Part shown: piece by piece, positions 17,353 to 26,327 of the stretch | Layout of the letters: each line of letters starts with the position of its first letter | Numbering within the stretch: position 1 is the stretch's first letter | Origin: Stanieria sp. NIES-3757 | GTDB lineage: Bacteria; Cyanobacteriota; Cyanobacteriia; Cyanobacteriales; Xenococcaceae | Direction of reading: 5' to 3' | DNA: 64,000 nt | Assembly (NCBI GenBank): GCA_002355455.1 | Contig: AP017375.1 | Coordinates: 4,517,640-4,581,639 of the forward strand | The notes under the pieces: generated by a model | Database searches by the model: none | Seen by the model: the letters and a program-made list of their open reading frames with translations, nothing else | What the model was told of the DNA's origin: nothing | Position numbers and translations under genes: made by a program

Positions 17353-18792
17353 TTAACCGATTGACAAAACCCTAAAAATAACATCCCATAGAGTAGCATT
17401 CTGTTCGGCTGTTTTCAGAACACTTTCCCAAAGTTGTGGTGGTGCTTGTAATAAGCTATCTTGAGCGATAATTTCTTGCCAATTTAATCGTTTTGGATCG
17501 GCATCAATAACACCCGCTTTTTGCATTTCTTCTAGAAAAGCTTCAGCCACAATCCCAGATCCAATAGTTGAAGGGTGAACGCAATCTAAACTGAATAAAC
17601 CACCACTAAAGCGTTGACCATTACAAAGCTCTAGACGAAGAACATTGGGAATAGGAGAAAGTTGAAGAAGAGGATGCTCGCTAATTCCCTTGCTGGCATA
17701 ATAATCTTTCAGGGCAAGATTTGGAGAATCTGTTAACTCATTCCGCTTAATAGCTAATGAATCTAAAACCTGTCCTATTTCAACAATATGCCAATTAACT
17801 CCTTGAGCTTTGACAATATTTCTAATTATTCCATTAAAGTCATCTATTCTTTGATCGATTATTTGAGCTTCTTTTCGCTTTAAGTGTTTTTGAGTAAATG
17901 ACGAAAAATTTTTAGGGTCGATAAAAAATCTTCCATAATACTCGAAATATGTTCCATCAAAAGGTGGTATTCCTTGGGTAATAGGTGGAATAGTAATGTG
18001 AGGAATTGTGCCAACAAAAACTTGGGTGTGATTAGGAATAATATTTTTAACGTCTGATACTAATCGATTAAAATCTTGTTGAAAAATATTGAGATTAGTA
18101 AGATTATATTTTCTTCGTTTTTGGGGGTTATCACCAATATTATCGGGCATATCGTTGATTTCTAAATTGACAACAGTACCCAAACAATCGTTAGACCCCA
18201 ACCAAATAATTACACTGTCCAAGCTTTGTTCGGTTTCAACTATCTTTTTTAAATTTCCAATTTGAGTTAAATTATTTCGCTCATCTACTAATTTCGGATT
18301 GAGAACTCTTAAAGCAGTGCGATACATAGGTGCAGCAGGAAGACCGAGGAAATCGTCTTCTAACCATCCCTCATCTCTTGTAATTTGTTGTCGGCAATAA
18401 TTAGCATCAACCTTAAAACTATCAACAACCCGAAATCCCCAAACTGCTAAGTTGTGATAAAAACCTCCATAGGTTGCTGGTCGAGAGCCATCCTCTCGTT
18501 CGTATAAATCCTCTACTCCATCCATAAACTGCTCCAATAAAAAAGGAAATCGAAAGCTCCACTCGAACAAATCGATCTCAGAACCTAACAGAGTTTTTAG
18601 CCAACGCAAAAATTCCTCGATATTGAAGGGTAACCCGCTACCTGGAAATATGGGTGGTACGGGAAAATCACTAGGAATTGCTAAACCCATTGAGCGAGCA
18701 ATCATAGCAGGAAAAGATAAATCCGTTCTATAAATAGCTCCACTTTGAAAACCTTGGGTTAAACTATCTCCGATTGATACTAATTTAGCCAT
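17353..18792 (-). CDS. SGNH/GDSL hydrolase-like protein
   Basis: 479 residues. All four SGNH blocks are visible: the nucleophile in SIGDSLTQG (Ser10), an early glycine region (GGFYHNLAVWG, 109-119), GSND at 199-202, and the acid and base in DCVHP (Asp403, His406). It has no signal peptide, which is unusual for lipolytic members, so a cytoplasmic esterase or acyl-hydrolase is the simplest reading. It is longer than typical 200-300-residue GDSL enzymes because of large insertions between blocks. The substrate is unknown. It is monocistronic and flanked by intergenic relics. Confidence 0.88.
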   Translation of the reverse strand: MAKLVSIGDSLTQGFQSGAIYRTDLSFPAMIARSMGLAIPSDFPVPPIFPGSGLPFNIEEFLRWLKTLLGSEIDLFEWSFRFPFLLEQFMDGVEDLYEREDGSRPATYGGFYHNLAVWGFRVVDSFKVDANYCRQQITRDEGWLEDDFLGLPAAPMYRTALRVLNPKLVDERNNLTQIGNLKKIVETEQSLDSVIIWLGSNDCLGTVVNLEINDMPDNIGDNPQKRRKYNLTNLNIFQQDFNRLVSDVKNIIPNHTQVFVGTIPHITIPPITQGIPPFDGTYFEYYGRFFIDPKNFSSFTQKHLKRKEAQIIDQRIDDFNGIIRNIVKAQGVNWHIVEIGQVLDSLAIKRNELTDSPNLALKDYYASKGISEHPLLQLSPIPNVLRLELCNGQRFSGGLFSLDCVHPSTIGSGIVAEAFLEEMQKAGVIDADPKRLNWQEIIAQDSLLQAPPQLWESVLKTAEQNATLWDVIFRVLSIG

Positions 18793-19336
18793 AAATCTAT
18801 TTATTAGTAATTTTTATCGCCTGAAGTCTAGCAATAGTATCAAGAGCTAGAAAAAAATCCCTAGAATTTTTTAATTAATCAAGCTCGAAAGGATTTTTTA
18901 TATGAATTAATCTAGTTTTATTCAAAAGTTAATTGAAATTAGCAGGTTAAAAATGGTAGTTATCTTTTTGATTGCTCACCTTTTTTGGTTACTTCGATTA
19001 CTCAATACTTTTAATATCTCTTCAACCTGACGAGGAGACAAAGTAAGCTATAAAGTTGATGAAACTAAAGATTTTTTTATGATTTGTAAATATTGTTTTG
19101 CTTAATATACAAATAATTTAAAACCGAGCAAAAAAGATAACAACTATAAATAAATTTAATGAAAACAGTTATTAATCCAAGTCATCAGCCATAGTATTGA
19201 ATTAAGTTTTTATAACTAAAGGATGATTACTATCTATTGAATTTCTGTTTATATAAAATCTATAAACCAATAGGTATTCTTTACTCCATCTAAAAAATAC
19301 TTGGTTTTGAAACTAAAAATCGGAAGGTAAAATTAA
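18793..19336. other. Long intergenic region
   Basis: 544 bases, very AT-rich. AAAAAATCC (18852-18860) and GGATTTTTT (18891-18899) form a weak 9-bp inverted repeat with a 30-nt loop. On the minus strand near 18980-19050 a 23-codon open stretch reads LTLSPRQVEEILKVL. It resembles a protein tail but is bounded by stops. Nothing else is evident; the promoter of the 19337 gene must lie here. Confidence 0.3.
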
Positions 19337-19708
19337 ATGTACAGAAAATTTCTAGCAACTTTAAAAGCTAAAATCACCAATCTATTAACTATTACGCTTT
19401 TATTAACAGGATTAGTTTTTGGTAATCTCTTATATGCAGTACCCGCTACAGCAAATTCTTTAACTGCTGAAGCCGAATCTTATGCAATAGAAAGAAACGC
19501 TAATGGTTCTAGTACCGAAACTAGAAGTATCCCTACTCAAGTTAAAGATGCTTTTGAGGGTGCCAAAGATACTTTTGCTGGAGGTACTAAAAATGCTCAG
19601 AAAGAAGTAGAAAACCTTGATCCTGAATCTTTAAGTAAGCAAAAAATGGGGATTAAAGGCAATAGCAACAATAAAATTGGCGATTATCAAAACGACCTAG
19701 CTAACTAA
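19337..19708 (+). CDS. Small exported protein of unknown function
   Basis: 123 residues. Residues 1-40 form a signal peptide: basic start, hydrophobic LLTITLLLTGLVFGNLLYAV, and a likely cut after AVPATANS or nearby. The mature part is about 80 residues, hydrophilic, without cysteines, and rich in Lys, Glu and Asn (DAFEGAKDTFAGGTKNAQKEV). It resembles small periplasmic helical proteins of cyanobacteria but I cannot name a family. The GGAAGG 10 bases before the ATG is a good ribosome binding site. Confidence 0.7.
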   Translation: MYRKFLATLKAKITNLLTITLLLTGLVFGNLLYAVPATANSLTAEAESYAIERNANGSSTETRSIPTQVKDAFEGAKDTFAGGTKNAQKEVENLDPESLSKQKMGIKGNSNNKIGDYQNDLAN

Positions 19709-19716
19709 AGATAACG

Positions 19717-19843
19717 TGAGTTCGATGAATCCAAACATCTTGAGTTAGACGGTATCAAAGGTTATTAATCTTAGACAACCGTAAAATATGCTATTGCCCA
19801 GCACTCATAAATATTTTCGTCGAACTCAAATGAATCTAAACAT
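19717..19843. repeat. Paired inverted and direct short repeat
   Basis: TGAGTTCGA (19717-19725) and TCGAACTCA (19820-19828) are perfect inverted copies. Each is followed at once by a near-identical direct repeat: ATGAATCCAAACAT (19725-19738) and ATGAATCTAAACAT (19830-19843). The arrangement is too regular to be obvious chance and sits between the small exported-protein gene and the decayed leuC remnant. It may mark a rearrangement border. Confidence 0.35.
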
Positions 19844-19864
19844 AATTAATCTTATTTGCTTAAT

Positions 19865-20165
19865 CTAATCAATTAGATTAGTAATTTTTCCTTTTACGGC
19901 TGAAATTGCGACTATTCGGGGAGAAGCTAAATAATTTTTTGCAGTCGGGTCGCCACTACGTCCTTTAAAATTACGATTAGTCGCATAAACGCCTACTTCT
20001 TCTCGTTCTAACTCGATCTGATTTGGGAGGAAGGGCAACTTGAGGTTCTAAATTGCTCAGATCGAATTGATAAACTTGTTCATATTCTGCATCTGAATCA
20101 CTGGTAATTATCTTAAATTCTTCTTTGCTTATTCTTTTTTGAAGATATTCAATAGTTTGCGGACT
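19865..20165 (-). pseudogene. Remnant of a 3-isopropylmalate/homoaconitate dehydratase large subunit
   Basis: Two stretches in different minus-strand frames are recognisable pieces of a LeuC-type large subunit. The first (about 20165-20030) reads QTIEYLQKRISKEEFKIITS and then [12 protein letters not shown], the mid-protein region. The second (about 20035-19865) reads [14 protein letters not shown], then [17 protein letters not shown], the C-terminal region. Between them the part with the GSCTN and other Fe-S cysteine motifs is missing and the frame has shifted. The N-terminal half is absent too. Such a piece cannot bind the 4Fe-4S cluster, so it is dead. It follows the leuD-like fragment directly, the reverse of normal leuC-leuD order. 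Confidence 0.8.
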
Positions 20166-20401
20166 TTTTTAATTCCTGCTGCTTTAATTGCTAAAGGTGC
20201 GTATTCTCGACTCGAACCACAACCAAAATTATCTCCAGCTTCGATAATATTGTATTTTTTTAATTGATTTTCTCCGAGCAGATGTTCTAAAGCATACCTT
20301 GCCAAGTGTTCTAGATCGCCATTAGTTCCTCGTTTAGCAGAAATAATATCATCAGTATTGATGTCATCTCCTAAATAAAGAATGTGTTCCAACTTATTCA
20401 T
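20129..20401 (-). pseudogene. Truncated 3-isopropylmalate/homoaconitate dehydratase small subunit
   Basis: A 90-codon frame starts at an ATG and matches the small (swivel-domain) subunit of the aconitase superfamily: GDDINTDDIISAKRG (11-25) and the signature AGDNFGCGSSREYAPLAIKA (about 56-75). Normal subunits are about 160-200 residues. Here the family sequence stops near AAGIK, where the frame runs into leuC-type sequence in another frame. The last dozen residues are therefore out-of-frame junk. The N-terminal half looks intact, so decay is probably recent or by a single deletion/fusion. Confidence 0.75.
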
Positions 20402-20550
20402 CTTTTTGGGTAACTCAAATTATCGAGCGAAAAATCTTAAGTTAACCCATAATATAGTTATTTTCTAAGAATATGCCTCAATTGAATTGCCTAATAATTT
20501 AAATTGGGCTGATTAAAGGAAGAAAAAACAACCACTTTCTACTTAATTAC

Positions 20551-21000
20551 TTAACTCGATTGAGATAATTTGATCCGATGATGGCCTTGTTGCATCCATT
20601 GGTAAGAAACCACATTCAAAATAATACCAACTAACAATAAAACTACCATCAAAACAATTTGATACCAAGCGATCGGATCCACAAACAGATCGAGTACTAC
20701 ATGAAGCAAATTCATTACTGAATAAACAACAGTCAAACCAAAATGAATGCTTCTGTAACGGTAAGAATTATAAAAAGCTGTACCAACTATAGCAATCATT
20801 GGTAAAACAAAAAAAGCTAACATTAACCATAAAATATAAGAAATCTCGTTAATACTTGCTGCTGTTTCACCATGACCATGACTTACATCTAAACCATGAA
20901 AAAGAGGCATTAAAGCTAACTGAGTATGAAAAATAGTTCCTAATAAAAATACTGTCCAAAGAGCAATTATTTTTTCCTGATAATTAACTTTAGTATTCAT
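20551..21000 (-). CDS. Four-helix membrane protein of unknown function
   Basis: 149 residues with four predicted transmembrane helices (about 12-32, 55-77, 87-108, 112-135). A histidine-rich loop between helices 1 and 2 (HGLDVSHGHGET) could bind metal. No family recognised. It is 43 bases downstream of the universal stress protein gene on the same strand, so the two probably form a unit of response to a shared condition, but that is inference. Confidence 0.65.
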   Translation of the reverse strand: MNTKVNYQEKIIALWTVFLLGTIFHTQLALMPLFHGLDVSHGHGETAASINEISYILWLMLAFFVLPMIAIVGTAFYNSYRYRSIHFGLTVVYSVMNLLHVVLDLFVDPIAWYQIVLMVVLLLVGIILNVVSYQWMQQGHHRIKLSQSS

Positions 21001-21043
21001 TTTTTACCTCATTCAAAGATTACAATAAAACTAAATTAATTAG

Positions 21044-21568
21044 TTATATTTGTTTAGATTTTTGAGTAATTTCGTCACCTTCTTCAGTTTGAATTCCTTG
21101 AATTACTAATACAGAACAATCAGCATGATGAGTAACATAATTACTCACACTTCCCATAATTAATTCTGACAAACCACTGTAACCCCGACGACCAAGAATA
21201 ATTAAATCTGCACCCCAATCTTTAGCGCGATCGCAAATTAAAACCCCAGGATTTCCAATCCGACAATCTGATTGAGCGGTTATATTTTTAGCGTTAGCAT
21301 ATTCACAGTAAGTTGCTAGCCAATCTTTGATTTGTCCAATATCTTTTTGCAAATTTTCATGTTGTAGTCGTTGAAAAGTATTGTACATATTGGCATCACC
21401 TAAAGTTCCAATCCCAATGACAGGACTAATTTCTTCAGTGTGAAGATCTAAACAGTTAAATAACATTAATTGACTGCCCTGAGTTTCTGCTATAGCTAAA
21501 GCTTGTTTAAAAATCATTGTTGTTTGAGAGGAACGATCTAAGGCAATTAAAATTTTTTTGAAAACCAT
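21044..21568 (-). CDS. Universal stress protein (UspA family)
   Basis: 174 residues with a single Usp domain. The N-terminus KKILIALDRSS carries the first strand and acidic turn. The ATP-binding signature G-x2-G-x9-G-S is complete (GRRGYSGLSELIMGSVSN, about 126-143), followed by the last strand CSVLVIQ. A 45-residue insertion after strand 2 (about 44-85) is common in cyanobacterial members. Expected to be a cytoplasmic dimer binding ATP. It leads a likely two-gene unit with the membrane protein at 20551. A GAGGTAAA sequence just upstream is a ribosome binding site. Confidence 0.88.
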   Translation of the reverse strand: MVFKKILIALDRSSQTTMIFKQALAIAETQGSQLMLFNCLDLHTEEISPVIGIGTLGDANMYNTFQRLQHENLQKDIGQIKDWLATYCEYANAKNITAQSDCRIGNPGVLICDRAKDWGADLIILGRRGYSGLSELIMGSVSNYVTHHADCSVLVIQGIQTEEGDEITQKSKQI

Positions 21569-22034
21569 AAATTTTACCTCTAATTTGTACTAGATATAAA
21601 TCAAGGAAATTAAGCCAATAATTGTATAAATATATCAACTATTAACTATCAACAAAAAAACAAATTTTCAAAATCATTTATTGCAAAAAGAAGATTTCTA
21701 TTTATCTTTATTTAAATGAATTTTGCTATTTTTTAGTTGGTTTTACTAAGGGAATTTTCTAGTTTAATTAATTTTGTAAGGACTACTAATTTACTGAGTT
21801 ATCTTAAGCTTTAAATTAAATTTAAGTTAGTCTAGTTGTTTAAGGATATTCTTATCATCTCGTAAATTAAAGCATTGAGAGCAAGTTTGCAATCTTTTTT
21901 TACTTAATGATGAAATTTAAGATTATTCGTATGAATTTTTCAGATTCAGCGATGGTTCTCAATTGACGATATTGTTTGGCTTAACTTAAGCTGTGAGGCG
22001 AGTTCTATGTGTCTCTAACTCTTTATTATAAAAA
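21569..22034. other. Intergenic region, nothing recognised
   Basis: 466 bases between the stress-protein gene and the end of the cytosine methyltransferase gene, both on the minus strand. AT-rich, no protein-like frame, no clear hairpin terminator. It must hold the promoter for the stress-protein gene. Confidence 0.35.
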
Positions 22035-24125
22035 TTAAAGAACTAATTTTTTGATTGTTTCTAGCAAATCTGTTAATTGACTAATATTTTGATTTAACTG
22101 TATTGGTGCTTTGATATAGTTAGGATAACTTAGCTCTGTTCCATCTGGTAATTTTTTACTTACATAACTATTTTTAAAATCATTTTTACTAATAAAACCT
22201 CGGATTTCTAACCAACCAAGGTTTTCATTAAGATTAAGTTGAGCTAATTGTAGACCCGCTTTAATTGCTTGATATAAAAACGTTTCTTTAATATGGAGTT
22301 TGACTAACACGAATATTTCTCCTTCCCAGTCAATTTCATGCTGTGGAATTGCTAAGTAGTTACCGTTTGTAGATTTTAAAGATATATGATATTGCTGCGG
22401 AATATCATACATTTGATAATTTATAACTACTTGAGTAAAATCTCCAGCATCTCTTTTTGTATTAGAATCACTTACTTTAGAGTAGTCGACAGGGAATTCA
22501 ATATTATTTAAATTAGCAAGATATTTACTAAACCCATGCTCCGCTAGCTTGCCTCTGACTTCATCTTCAATTTTTCCAGTAAAGTTTCGCTGTCCTCTCA
22601 TTCCATGTTTTTTCGACCTATGAAGAACTTCATCATAATTTTCAATGACAATTTTAGCGTCATTATATTCTAAATCTATTGAATGCTTGTATATATTGAG
22701 AATATAGTTTTCTAAATCTCTTAATTGACAGCATACTCGATTTCGAGAACCCCTAACTCGTTGGAAAACTATTTCTGGTTGAATAGTTTCATCTCCTATT
22801 TTGAGGTTTTTTTTTCTTCTAAACTCTAAATCTTTTGGTTGAATATCTCTCTTGCATAACTCAAAAAATTTTAAAGCTTGATTTGGAGTTAAATAAGTAT
22901 TTTCATTGATAAATAATAGATCAGTTTCTTCGTTATTAATTGTGTTGACAAGATTATATTGTTGTTTAATTGTATTAGAAGCTGTATGTACACGACTACT
23001 GGGCATCATATCTTCTTCTTGGATCAGTTCTAGTATCTTTTCTGTTTTAACCGAATATTTTTCAAATACCAAAGGTAATTGCAACTGTTGATATTGATTC
23101 AACCCATTTTGATGAAAATTTGTCTGCGTACGCTTCCTCAAACCTTTGTGAAGTACGTTTTGTTTAGATTTAATATTAAAAATCGGTTTAAGTTCATCTG
23201 CTATAACTTTAATCGCCACAGGGGATACTGAATTACCTATTTGTCTGCGTACATCTGCTATCTTGCCGATAAATTTAAAATCATCTGGATAACCAAACAA
23301 ACGCGCTCTCTCTCGATTAGTTAAAGGTCTAGGTTCAGAGAAATGATATCCCCATGTTCCTCCACCTCCTGCTGCAATAATAGTAGTTGCAGGTTTGTTG
23401 CGATCTAATCTTCTATAGACATGAGAAATCATTCCTTTAACATAATAAGGAGAATCTTTAGGAATAGATTGAAAATTCCCGCCTTCAGGAATTAGCTCTA
23501 AAATCTTTGTGGTTTTAGGTCTAATTTTAAGAGTTTCATTATTATAAATTGCTTTTTCTACACCTCTTAAAGCTTCTCCAGCCGTAATATAATTATTATG
23601 AGTTGGTTGTGGTTTTTGATAATTAAAATCAATATCTTTTCTAATACCAATTATTAAAACTCTTTCTCTGAGTTGTGGCGTACCATAATCGGCAAAATTG
23701 TAAATATCTGCATTGATTTTATAACCACAATTTTCAAAATCTTCAATAATTTTTTGAATAGCTTTTCCTTTGTTTGCTGTTAACAACCCTCTAACATTTT
23801 CTGCTACAAAAAATAAAGGTTGTTTGAGAGCTACTGCTTTAACAAAATATTGATAAAGATTACCGCGATCGCTTTCAATTCCTTTTCGTTTCCAAATCAT
23901 AGAAAAATCCTGACAAGGAAAACCCCCTAAAATTACGTCACAATCGGGAATAGAAAAAAAATCTATTTGAGCAATATCAGCTTCAATAATATGATTGCCA
24001 ATATTTAATTTATATGTTTCACAAGCATAATGATCGATATCATTTGCCCAAACTACTTGATAGCCTGACCAAATAAATCCTAAATCCATTCCTCCACAAC
24101 CACTAAATAGTGAAACAATTTTCAT
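22035..24125 (-). CDS. DNA (cytosine-5) methyltransferase with a long C-terminal extension, possibly an R-M fusion
   Basis: 696 residues. Residues 1-312 are a complete C5 methyltransferase: motif I FSGCGGMDLG (7-16), motif IV GGFPCQDFS with catalytic Cys71, motif VI ENV (110-112), motif VIII QLRERV (151-156), a compact target-recognition region (about 195-265) and motifs IX-X (RERARLFGYPDDF, QIGNSVSP). A 380-residue extension follows. Its last part (about 515-650) reads like a PD-(D/E)XK nuclease: helix GKLAEHGFSKYL with Glu529, then GDF with Asp562, then HISLKST with Lys584. If so, modification and cleavage would sit in one chain. The nuclease assignment is inference; a target-binding or accessory domain is the alternative. 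No separate endonuclease gene is adjacent. Sequence recognised cannot be read. Confidence 0.85.
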   Translation of the reverse strand: MKIVSLFSGCGGMDLGFIWSGYQVVWANDIDHYACETYKLNIGNHIIEADIAQIDFFSIPDCDVILGGFPCQDFSMIWKRKGIESDRGNLYQYFVKAVALKQPLFFVAENVRGLLTANKGKAIQKIIEDFENCGYKINADIYNFADYGTPQLRERVLIIGIRKDIDFNYQKPQPTHNNYITAGEALRGVEKAIYNNETLKIRPKTTKILELIPEGGNFQSIPKDSPYYVKGMISHVYRRLDRNKPATTIIAAGGGGTWGYHFSEPRPLTNRERARLFGYPDDFKFIGKIADVRRQIGNSVSPVAIKVIADELKPIFNIKSKQNVLHKGLRKRTQTNFHQNGLNQYQQLQLPLVFEKYSVKTEKILELIQEEDMMPSSRVHTASNTIKQQYNLVNTINNEETDLLFINENTYLTPNQALKFFELCKRDIQPKDLEFRRKKNLKIGDETIQPEIVFQRVRGSRNRVCCQLRDLENYILNIYKHSIDLEYNDAKIVIENYDEVLHRSKKHGMRGQRNFTGKIEDEVRGKLAEHGFSKYLANLNNIEFPVDYSKVSDSNTKRDAGDFTQVVINYQMYDIPQQYHISLKSTNGNYLAIPQHEIDWEGEIFVLVKLHIKETFLYQAIKAGLQLAQLNLNENLGWLEIRGFISKNDFKNSYVSKKLPDGTELSYPNYIKAPIQLNQNISQLTDLLETIKKLVL

Positions 24126-24253
24126 AGCAGCAATAAATAAAATTTCTTGCTCATCTTAGATAGATTGTAGGCATAACTCCAAGACTTTAAATATATCACC
24201 TGAAAGTATGTTTTATGCTAGTAAATTATTATTTGTTAGTTCAAATAACTTTG

Positions 24254-26119
24254 CTAAAACGGTAAAGATAAACCCAATCCGATCGCGGTTTCATTTTGAT
24301 CGCGGACGCGGAGTTGATGCCATGTAGAAAATCCGACTCGATTAGTTAAATATAATTCTAGTTGAGGATTACTATTATTAGCAGAAGGTTCTAAACCCAA
24401 TAAAGATAAAGGTTGCCAACGAACACCTACAGTCCAAGGAATTTCATCTTGTAAACTATTGCCAATAAAAGCATTACCATCGCCTGCAAAATTTGCTCCA
24501 ACTTCTCCTAAGAGATTAAATTCTTTTCCTAAAGGAATTGAACCACCAACATTAAAGCCAACTAATTCAGTTCCTTTGCGTTGTAAATAACCAATCATTG
24601 GTGTCAACCAAACCGCAGCATCGTTTTGAAATTGATAATGTAAAGGTAAAGATAGAGTAAAAAGAAATTCTTTGCCTTGAGCGTTATCATCTGCACCAGG
24701 ATAAAAGATGGGAACTTCTTTATCTAAATTACGCTGATCGAATTCCTGGCGGTCATTATTAGAAAAATTAGTTAAAGCTTGATTACCAAGCCCAATTGTT
24801 GCAGCCAAACTAGCAGTTAAAGGTTGATTTTCTGCTTGATTAAGTAAACGAATTTTGGTACTTAAACCTTGTTCAGATTCGTCTGTTTCTCCTGAAATAT
24901 AATCCAAATAAATTCCTACTTCAAAATCCTTTAACACACCATATCTGAGAGAAGTTAACAGTCCTTGACTGCCTCCCTGTAAATTAAATAAAAATTGCCC
25001 ACTAGATAACGTGCCACCATCAAAAAACCCCAATCCATCAATAGTAATTGGTGTACGATCAACATTAGATTGAGAATTAAACCTGTCAGGTTGACGACGA
25101 TTAACAGCAAAAAGATCGGGCATAAAAACTATATTTGTCCCTAAAGCCATTAAATCTCGATCTGCGGTTAAAGATAAAGGTGCAATACTGCCAAAAGTAT
25201 TAGAAGCATAGATATCTAAAGCCAAACGAGGATTAACAAAATAACGCAAACCCGCATTATATGCGATCGCATCATCGGGTTTACCCGATTGTCTGCTGAT
25301 ACTGTTATTGCCTGTTAAAGGCAGAAACACATCACCCCAGAGAGTTAATTTCGGACTAATTGTATAGGAAACTGCACCCGCAAACCCAAACACAGTTCCG
25401 AACGAACTATCCTCATCATTAGGCAAACGTTGGAAAAATTCGGCATTATCTTCATTAAAAAAAGCCAGAGTAGGAGATACAGTAAATTGCCATCTGCGAT
25501 TTACCGTCGTAGTGAAAGGAAAATGAACGGCAGTGTAAATATTACGGTTATTCAACTCTGTGGTTGTACCTTCTCCAGTCAAGCGAAAACCGCGAGTACC
25601 CCAAGAAGCAGAAAAAACCCCACTCAAAGATTGAGTACCCGACGCATTTTCCCACAACTTTTGTTTAACTTCTAAAGCTGCCTCGTTATCTTCAGTTCGT
25701 TCCGAAGTAAAATTACCTTGACGGGCAGGAGAACTACTATCGACGTGTTGAAATTGTAAAGTAAGTTCTAACTCATCGCTAATGCCCCAACTAAAACCAG
25801 TATTATAATTTGAGGCAGTATCAGAATCATCTACTCCATTATTAGGAACTAAATCGGGAAGAAAAAACAATCTACTATCAAAATTAATTACCACTTCTCC
25901 CTTTCGCAAATGTCTACTGGTAGGTTGGGTAAATAATTGATTGATTAACGGACTAACTGTAAAAGTAAATTCAGTATCTTCTTGTGCTTGGAAATCAGAT
26001 TCTTGGCGGGGTTCATCAACTTCTTCGTTCAAAGCAGGAGAAGACCCCTCACCAGCTAAACTTTCACCTGCAACAACCAGCATCGTTAAATTGCAGAGGA
26101 AAAAAGAAATAAATCTCAT
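24254..26119 (-). CDS. Outer-membrane beta-barrel protein
   Basis: 621 residues. A signal peptide (about 1-22, ending near SLAG) precedes an acidic region (about 23-50). Alternating hydrophobic/polar strands with aromatic girdle residues then run to the end, and the last residue is phenylalanine (LGLSLPF), the classical outer-membrane insertion signal. Segments such as YNTGFSWGISDELELTLQFQ and FTFTVSPLINQLFT suggest 16-22 strands of a transporter-like barrel. No plug or POTRA domain was seen. Substrate unknown. It is divergent from the amino-methyltransferase at 26328 across a 208-base spacer. Confidence 0.75.
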   Translation of the reverse strand: MRFISFFLCNLTMLVVAGESLAGEGSSPALNEEVDEPRQESDFQAQEDTEFTFTVSPLINQLFTQPTSRHLRKGEVVINFDSRLFFLPDLVPNNGVDDSDTASNYNTGFSWGISDELELTLQFQHVDSSSPARQGNFTSERTEDNEAALEVKQKLWENASGTQSLSGVFSASWGTRGFRLTGEGTTTELNNRNIYTAVHFPFTTTVNRRWQFTVSPTLAFFNEDNAEFFQRLPNDEDSSFGTVFGFAGAVSYTISPKLTLWGDVFLPLTGNNSISRQSGKPDDAIAYNAGLRYFVNPRLALDIYASNTFGSIAPLSLTADRDLMALGTNIVFMPDLFAVNRRQPDRFNSQSNVDRTPITIDGLGFFDGGTLSSGQFLFNLQGGSQGLLTSLRYGVLKDFEVGIYLDYISGETDESEQGLSTKIRLLNQAENQPLTASLAATIGLGNQALTNFSNNDRQEFDQRNLDKEVPIFYPGADDNAQGKEFLFTLSLPLHYQFQNDAAVWLTPMIGYLQRKGTELVGFNVGGSIPLGKEFNLLGEVGANFAGDGNAFIGNSLQDEIPWTVGVRWQPLSLLGLEPSANNSNPQLELYLTNRVGFSTWHQLRVRDQNETAIGLGLSLPF

Positions 26120-26327
26120 GCGATCGCCCGTTCACTTCCTCAAAGTATTCTGGAAGACACTTCGCCTAAATTAAATTCAGGTGCTTGTGTTGTCCGTTCT
26201 GAATTTACTCGATCATTGATTAGTGATCAATGCTTAACTAAATATTTTTATCGCTTCAGAGTTTCTCAAAAAACTTATTTCTACTGATATGTTATTGTTT
26301 GAAAGCAGCTTTTAGATTCCAAATTGG

